Below the pieces are notes generated by a model. It was not told the DNA's origin, did not search any database, and saw only the letters and a program-made list of their open reading frames with translations. The position numbers were made by a program, and so were the translations under genes. A stretch of DNA of 64,000 bases from Anaerosacchariphilus hominis (lineage in GTDB: Bacteria > Bacillota > Clostridia > Lachnospirales > Lachnospiraceae): the NCBI RefSeq assembly GCF_014290175.1, contig NZ_JACOOR010000002.1, forward strand, positions 448,773 to 512,772, in the 5' to 3' direction. This document shows, in pieces, positions 59,789 to 64,000 of this stretch; the stretch's first letter is position 1, and every line of letters starts with the position of its first letter.

Positions 59789-61429
59789 TTAGTTATCATT
59801 TTCATCGTCAGCGCTCTTGGTATATACCGTACGCTTTCTCGCCATCTCGTCGCTCTCCAGATACTCGTCGTAGGTGGTGATCTTATCGATCATAGCGCCG
59901 TTCGGCAGCAGCTCGATAATACGGTTGGCTGTGGTCTGGACGATCTGGTGGTCACGGGAGGAGAACAGCAGCACGCCCGGGAACTTGATAAGACCGTTGT
60001 TCAGGGCGGTGATGGACTCCATATCCAGATGGTCGGTGGGCTCATCGAGAATCAGCACGTTGGCGCCGGAAATCATCAGCTTGGACAGCATACAGCGGAC
60101 CTTCTCGCCTCCGGACAGGACCTTGACCTTCTTCACGCCGTCCTCACCGGCGAAAAGCATACGGCCCAGGAAGCCGCGGACATAGGTGGCGTCCTTGATC
60201 TCGGAATACTGGGTCAGCCAGTCGACGATGGTGTCGTCATTGTCGAACTCCTTGGTATTATCCTTGGGGAAATAGGACTGGCTGGTGGTGATGCCCCATT
60301 TATAAGTCCCCTCGTCCGGCTCCATCTCGCCTGCCAGAATTTTGAAGAGGGTGGTCTTTGCAAACTCATTGCCGCCTACGAAAGCCACCTTGTCGTCGTG
60401 GCCCAGGATAAAGGAGATATTATCCAGAACCTTTACGCCGTCGATGGTCTTGGACAGACCCTCCACAGTCAGCACTTCATTTCCGATCTCGCGGTTGGGA
60501 CGGAAATCAATATACGGATATTTACGGCTGGAGGGGCGGATCTCGTCCAGCTCGATCTTCTCCAGAGCTTTCTTACGGGAGGTTGCCTGCTTGGATTTGG
60601 AAGCGTTGGCAGAGAAACGGGAGATGAACTCCTGCAGCTCTTTGATCTTTTCTTCCTTCTTTTTATTAGCCTCCTTCATCTGACGAATCAGCAGCTGGCT
60701 GGACTCATACCAGAAGTCGTAGTTGCCGGCGTAGAGCTGAATCTTGCCGTAGTCGATGTCGGCGATGTGGGTGCAGACCTTATTCAGGAAATAACGGTCA
60801 TGGGAAACCACGATGACGGTGTTCGGGAAGTTGATTAGGAACTCCTCCAGCCATGCGATGGCATCCAGATCCAGGTGGTTGGTCGGCTCATCCAGAAGCA
60901 GGATATCCGGGCTGCCAAACAGGGCCTGAGCCAGCAGCACCTTGACCTTCTGCGCGCCTAAAAGATCTTTCATCAAAGTATAATGAAGCTCCGGCTCGAT
61001 GCCAAGGCCATTCAGCAGGGTAGCGGCGTCAGACTCGGCCTCCCAGCCGTTCATGTCCGCGAATTCCGCCTCCAGCTCGCTGGCGCGGATGCCGTCCTCG
61101 TCGGTGAAATCAGCCTTTGCATAGATGGCTTCCTTCTCCTTCATAATCTCATAGAGACGGGCGTTTCCCATGATAACTGTATCCAGAACCGGATATTCGT
61201 CATACTGAAAATGGTTCTGCTTCAGGAAAGAGAGACGCTGGCCCGGTGTGATAACAACCTCGCCATTGGTGGAATCCAGTTCACCGGAGAGGATTTTCAG
61301 AAAAGTAGACTTACCTGCGCCGTTGGCTCCGATGAGACCATAGCAGTTACCCTCTGTAAATTTGATATTTACATCCTCAAACAGGGCTTTTTTACCTATT
61401 CTAAGTGTTACGTTATTTGCACTAATCAT
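59789..61429 (-). CDS. ABC-F family ATPase (YbiT-like)
   Basis: 546 residues, two ATPase domains without membrane part. Domain 1 has GANGAGKST and DEPTNHLDL, but its signature loop reads LLGAQKVKV. Domain 2 has an atypical Walker A (GGNEFAKTT, Ala for the usual Gly before Lys), a normal LSGGEKVR signature and DEPTDHLDM; its H-loop reads SSRDH. These traits fit the YbiT/YkpA-like subgroup that acts on ribosomes rather than antibiotic resistance, by my recollection. Confidence 0.9.
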   Translation of the reverse strand: MISANNVTLRIGKKALFEDVNIKFTEGNCYGLIGANGAGKSTFLKILSGELDSTNGEVVITPGQRLSFLKQNHFQYDEYPVLDTVIMGNARLYEIMKEKEAIYAKADFTDEDGIRASELEAEFADMNGWEAESDAATLLNGLGIEPELHYTLMKDLLGAQKVKVLLAQALFGSPDILLLDEPTNHLDLDAIAWLEEFLINFPNTVIVVSHDRYFLNKVCTHIADIDYGKIQLYAGNYDFWYESSQLLIRQMKEANKKKEEKIKELQEFISRFSANASKSKQATSRKKALEKIELDEIRPSSRKYPYIDFRPNREIGNEVLTVEGLSKTIDGVKVLDNISFILGHDDKVAFVGGNEFAKTTLFKILAGEMEPDEGTYKWGITTSQSYFPKDNTKEFDNDDTIVDWLTQYSEIKDATYVRGFLGRMLFAGEDGVKKVKVLSGGEKVRCMLSKLMISGANVLILDEPTDHLDMESITALNNGLIKFPGVLLFSSRDHQIVQTTANRIIELLPNGAMIDKITTYDEYLESDEMARKRTVYTKSADDENDN

Positions 61430-61624
61430 ATTTTACTCCTCATAGCTGTGTAAATGCTGTGTGACCGGTTTCAGCCGCCGTTCTCATCAATGGGGGATAA
61501 ACGCCCTTATACTATAGAAGAAATTGGCACGAAACCTCTTCCTATTTTACAGAAAAAAAAGGATTTTGCAAGCCCTTTCTGGAAGTTTCGGAAAAGAAAT
61601 CAGGGAATATCGAAAGAAAAGGGA

Positions 61625-61691
61625 TTGACAATGGAAACAGTGTCTGCTATGATAAGTACAAACATACAAATGTACGGACGTTTGTACATTT
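61625..61691 (+). promoter_or_regulatory. Promoter and probable operator of the GntR gene
   Basis: -35 TTGACA (61625-61630) and -10 TATGAT (61648-61653), spacer 17. Immediately downstream is a perfect inverted repeat AAATGTAC/GTACATTT (61668-61675 with 61684-61691), in the place for a self-repressing GntR operator. The remaining gap 61430-61624 contains the divergent ABC-F upstream region and no gene. Confidence 0.75.
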
Positions 61692-61715
61692 AAAACGAAG
61701 AGTCAGGAGGTGAAA

Positions 61716-62453
61716 ATGATGAAGCAGAAACTGGATTTCAGTGGAAGGGAACAGCTGTATTATCAGATTTACGATATTATGTTCCAGGAGATCGTGAATG
61801 GAAAGTATGCGGAGAAAGATTTGCTCCCTGCAGAGAGTGAGCTGATGGAGCGGTACGGCGTCAGCCGGGCCACGGTCCGGCGGGCCATGGATCTTTTGAA
61901 GGATGAAGGCCTGATAGAAAAGAAGCGTGGGTACGGAACCTACGTGAAGAGCCTGGTTCCCAAGAGCTACAACCGGAAGACCGTCGACTTTGTGTGGAAG
62001 CATCAGGGGGAAAAGCAGGAGCTGATAAAAAAAGTGGTGAGTCAGCAGGTCATCCCGGCGGACGAAGAGACAGCTGGCTGGCTGCACCTGGAGCCGGGCG
62101 TGCCGGTGATAGAGATTGTGCGTCTGTGGTATAAAAAAGAAGAACCAATGTATCTGGAAAAAAGCTATCTGGATTATCAGTGGATTCCGGAGGCTCTGGA
62201 GCGGGATTTTGCGAAAGAATCACTGCGCATGTATTATGTGAATCGTTGCCATGTGAAGATGGCAAAGGCAGAGGAAGAGATTTACGCGGTGAAAGCAGGA
62301 AAGGATGAGGCGGAGCTTCTGCGCATCCGGGAAGGCGACGCGATATTCTTTACGAAACGGATTCCTTCGGATGAGCAGGGAGTTCACCGTTCTTTTGTCA
62401 AAAGCTACTACAGGGGAGACTGTTGTTATCTCGGAGTGAAGCAGGAGTTGTAG
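61716..62453 (+). CDS. GntR-family regulator with UTRA domain
   Basis: About 245 residues. The winged-helix domain (YYQIYDIMFQEIVNGKY, then LLPAESELMERYGVSRATVR) is followed by a UTRA ligand-binding domain (GVPVIEIVRLWYKKEEPMYLE, ending RGDCCYLGVKQEL). AGGAGGTGA lies just upstream; ATGs at 61716 and 61719 are both possible. It probably regulates itself and the following dehydrogenase. Confidence 0.9.
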   Translation: MMKQKLDFSGREQLYYQIYDIMFQEIVNGKYAEKDLLPAESELMERYGVSRATVRRAMDLLKDEGLIEKKRGYGTYVKSLVPKSYNRKTVDFVWKHQGEKQELIKKVVSQQVIPADEETAGWLHLEPGVPVIEIVRLWYKKEEPMYLEKSYLDYQWIPEALERDFAKESLRMYYVNRCHVKMAKAEEEIYAVKAGKDEAELLRIREGDAIFFTKRIPSDEQGVHRSFVKSYYRGDCCYLGVKQEL

Positions 62454-62528
62454 AAAAACGAAAATCAGAAAGTACAGCGAAAAACGCTGTAAAAATAAAA
62501 CAGAAGTAAAATAAAAGGAGGAGTTTTT

Positions 62529-63602
62529 ATGAGTTACAGAAAAGTACCTTACGAGAACCTGAAGAAATTTTGCACCGATGTATTTAAGGGTTACGGCTAC
62601 AGCCAGGAGGAGAGCGAGGACATCGTAGACGTTCTGCTTCAGGCCGATCTGTTCGGAATCGAGTCCCACGGAGTCCAGAGACTGATTCGTTATCATAGGT
62701 CCCTGATGCAGGGCAAGATTCATCCGGATGCAAGAGCGTCCGTGATTTCTGAGACTCCGGTTTCCGCAGTCCTGGATGCCCATGGCGGAGCAGGACAGCT
62801 GACAGCGATTTTTGCCATGCGGAAAGCCATCGAGAAAGCAAAGAATACGGGTATCGGCTTTGTGATCATGAAAAATACCAATCATTACGGAATCGCGGCA
62901 TACTATTCCCTGATGGCGGCAAAGGAGGATCTGATCGGTCTGTCCTTTACCAATACCGAGGCTATGATGCCTCCCACCTTCGGACGTCAGGCCATGCTGG
63001 GAAGTAATCCCATCGCGGTGGCGATGCCTGCGGATCCCTATCCCTTCTCTTATGATGGATCCACAACCGTAGTTCCCAGAGGAAAGCTGGAAGTATATAA
63101 TAAAAAAGAAGAGCCCCTGCCCAACGGATGGGGCGTGGACGAAAAGGGTCTGGACTGCAATGACGCGGCTGTGATTCTGGACAATATTATTAACTGTAAG
63201 GGTGGCGGAATCCTGCCGGTGGGCGGTTCCAGTCCTTTAAGCGGTTCCCATAAGGGCTATGGCTATGGTATGATGTGTGAACTGTTTACCTCCATCCTGA
63301 CAGGAGGCCCAACCTCCAATCACTGGAGACGTGGAGAAACTTCCCAGAGCTTTATTGCCATTGATTATGGTATGTTCGGGGATAAGAAGGAGATTCGTCA
63401 GCACATGTCCACCTTCATGCAGGAACTGCGTGACTCCAATAAGGCTGAGGGACAGGATCGGATCTATACCCACGGCGAGAAAGAGTTCGAGAATGAAAAG
63501 GTACGAAAGACAGAGGGTATTCCTGTAAATGAAAAGACCGAAGCAGAAATGCGGGAGATCGCGGAGTATCTGCATCTGGATTACGAGGCATATCTTGGAT
63601 AG
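62529..63602 (+). CDS. Malate/L-lactate (Ldh2-type) NAD(P)-dependent dehydrogenase
   Basis: 357 residues of the Ldh2/ureidoglycolate dehydrogenase family, not the classical Rossmann LDH. Family segments include ADLFGIESHGVQRL, MKNTNHYGIAAYYS and GSHKGYGYGMM. It oxidises or reduces a 2-hydroxy acid; the exact substrate is unknown. AAAAGGAGGAG precedes the ATG, 75 bases after the GntR stop. Confidence 0.88.
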   Translation: MSYRKVPYENLKKFCTDVFKGYGYSQEESEDIVDVLLQADLFGIESHGVQRLIRYHRSLMQGKIHPDARASVISETPVSAVLDAHGGAGQLTAIFAMRKAIEKAKNTGIGFVIMKNTNHYGIAAYYSLMAAKEDLIGLSFTNTEAMMPPTFGRQAMLGSNPIAVAMPADPYPFSYDGSTTVVPRGKLEVYNKKEEPLPNGWGVDEKGLDCNDAAVILDNIINCKGGGILPVGGSSPLSGSHKGYGYGMMCELFTSILTGGPTSNHWRRGETSQSFIAIDYGMFGDKKEIRQHMSTFMQELRDSNKAEGQDRIYTHGEKEFENEKVRKTEGIPVNEKTEAEMREIAEYLHLDYEAYLG

Positions 63603-63632
63603 GCTCTGAAACAGATACTACATATAGAAAGA

Positions 63633-63667
63633 AAAGGCGCTGGGGACTACAAGTTTTCAGCGCCTTT
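63633..63667 (+). terminator. Terminator after the Ldh2-type gene
   Basis: A perfect 10-bp stem, AAAGGCGCTG/CAGCGCCTTT (63633-63642 with 63658-63667), ending in TTT; the T-tract is short. Confidence 0.6.
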
Positions 63668-63698
63668 AAAATAAATTGAAAAAAATTCAAAAAAGCTG

Positions 63699-64000
63699 TT
63701 GACAACTGTCGAACCGCGTGGTAAAGTATAGAAGCTGTCGCGAGAGACAGTGCTTCACTTCTCAAGTGAGTCCGGAAACTTCAAAAACTTCTTCAAAAAA
63801 AGTTAAAAAAGTTCTTGACAAGCGAGAATGAATGTGGTAAGATAGTCAAGCCGCTTCGGTGAGGAACGACAAAGACGAACAAGCGAACCTTGATAACTGA
63901 ACAGTGTAAAACCTTGAAAATTCTAAGAGAATGAATTCAAGAACAGTTCGATTCTTAGAAATAAGAACGAACACCTTTTAACAGTAATACGGGAAAGAAA
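63699..64000 (+). promoter_or_regulatory. Tandem promoters and leader of an rRNA operon
   Basis: P1 has TTGACA (63699-63704), 17 bases, TAAAGT (63722-63727). P2 has TTGACA (63815-63820), 17 bases, TAAGAT (63838-63843). P1 is followed by CTGTC/GACAG and CACTT/AAGTG small hairpins. The leader contains CTTGATAACTGAACAGTG (63889-63906), typical of clostridial 16S leaders. The 16S gene itself is not in the window. I found no coding sequence here. Confidence 0.8.

Noticed and set aside
59663..60838. 391-codon plus-strand open frame
   Set aside because: Antisense to the ABC-F gene and starting inside repeat D; not protein-like.

Overview
The window looks like chromosomal DNA of a moderately GC-rich gut-type clostridium, most likely Lachnospiraceae. 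The grounds are the gene content (a Fab/Acc fatty-acid cluster with FabK, class III NrdD/NrdG, QueH, DUF-rich operons), strong GGAGG-type ribosome binding sites and clostridial-style tandem rRNA promoters. Species cannot be named from this sequence alone.

Layout. 1-2262: a 5'-truncated sensor histidine kinase plus a membrane-anchored partner. 2353-13672: one uninterrupted same-strand run for a selenium-dependent molybdenum hydroxylase: selenophosphate synthetase, YedF, a cysteine desulfurase, DUF3343, a purine permease, the three xanthine-dehydrogenase-type subunits and the maturation proteins YqeC, YqeB-MocA (fused) and an XdhC-like protein. It probably oxidises a purine anaerobically. 13740-15438: VanY-like peptidase, QueH and tRNA-Gly(GCC). 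15800-24226: a TetR-type regulator with a zinc alcohol dehydrogenase, then a minus-strand block (DUF1177, AroM, M29-like aminopeptidase, Asp/Glu/hydantoin racemase, DUF917) facing an OPT-family transporter. This block looks like a coherent but undescribed uptake and catabolic unit. 24350-29371: AEC transporter, nitroreductase with an extra C-terminal domain, aspartate-semialdehyde dehydrogenase and a two-enzyme cell-wall lipoprotein. 29589-39905: a complete type II fatty-acid operon (fabH-acpP-fabK-fabD-fabG-fabF-accB-fabZ-accC-accDA fusion) ending with a second FMN oxidoreductase. 40011-47813: a TetR-type regulator followed by a complete Wadjet (JetABCD, SMC-type plasmid/phage defence) locus and a DUF4230 protein. 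47936-50101: CNNM/CBS membrane protein and a PflA-like radical SAM protein. 50326-53079 (minus): anaerobic ribonucleotide reductase with NrdR-box-like promoter elements. 53322-57196: an uncharacterised LRR / metallopeptidase-VWA / MoxR-AAA trio. 57307-61429: membrane protein, AlaX-type editing protein, a small unknown protein and an ABC-F ATPase. 61716-63602: GntR regulator with its probable operator and an Ldh2-type dehydrogenase. 63699-64000: tandem promoters and leader of an rRNA operon whose 16S gene lies beyond the window.

A striking non-coding feature is a family of about 137-141 bp intergenic elements (15476, 21167, 50120, 59623). Each is built of consecutive short hairpins around a conserved core. 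The outer stems differ between copies by paired, compensatory changes, and three copies abut or overlap intrinsic terminators.
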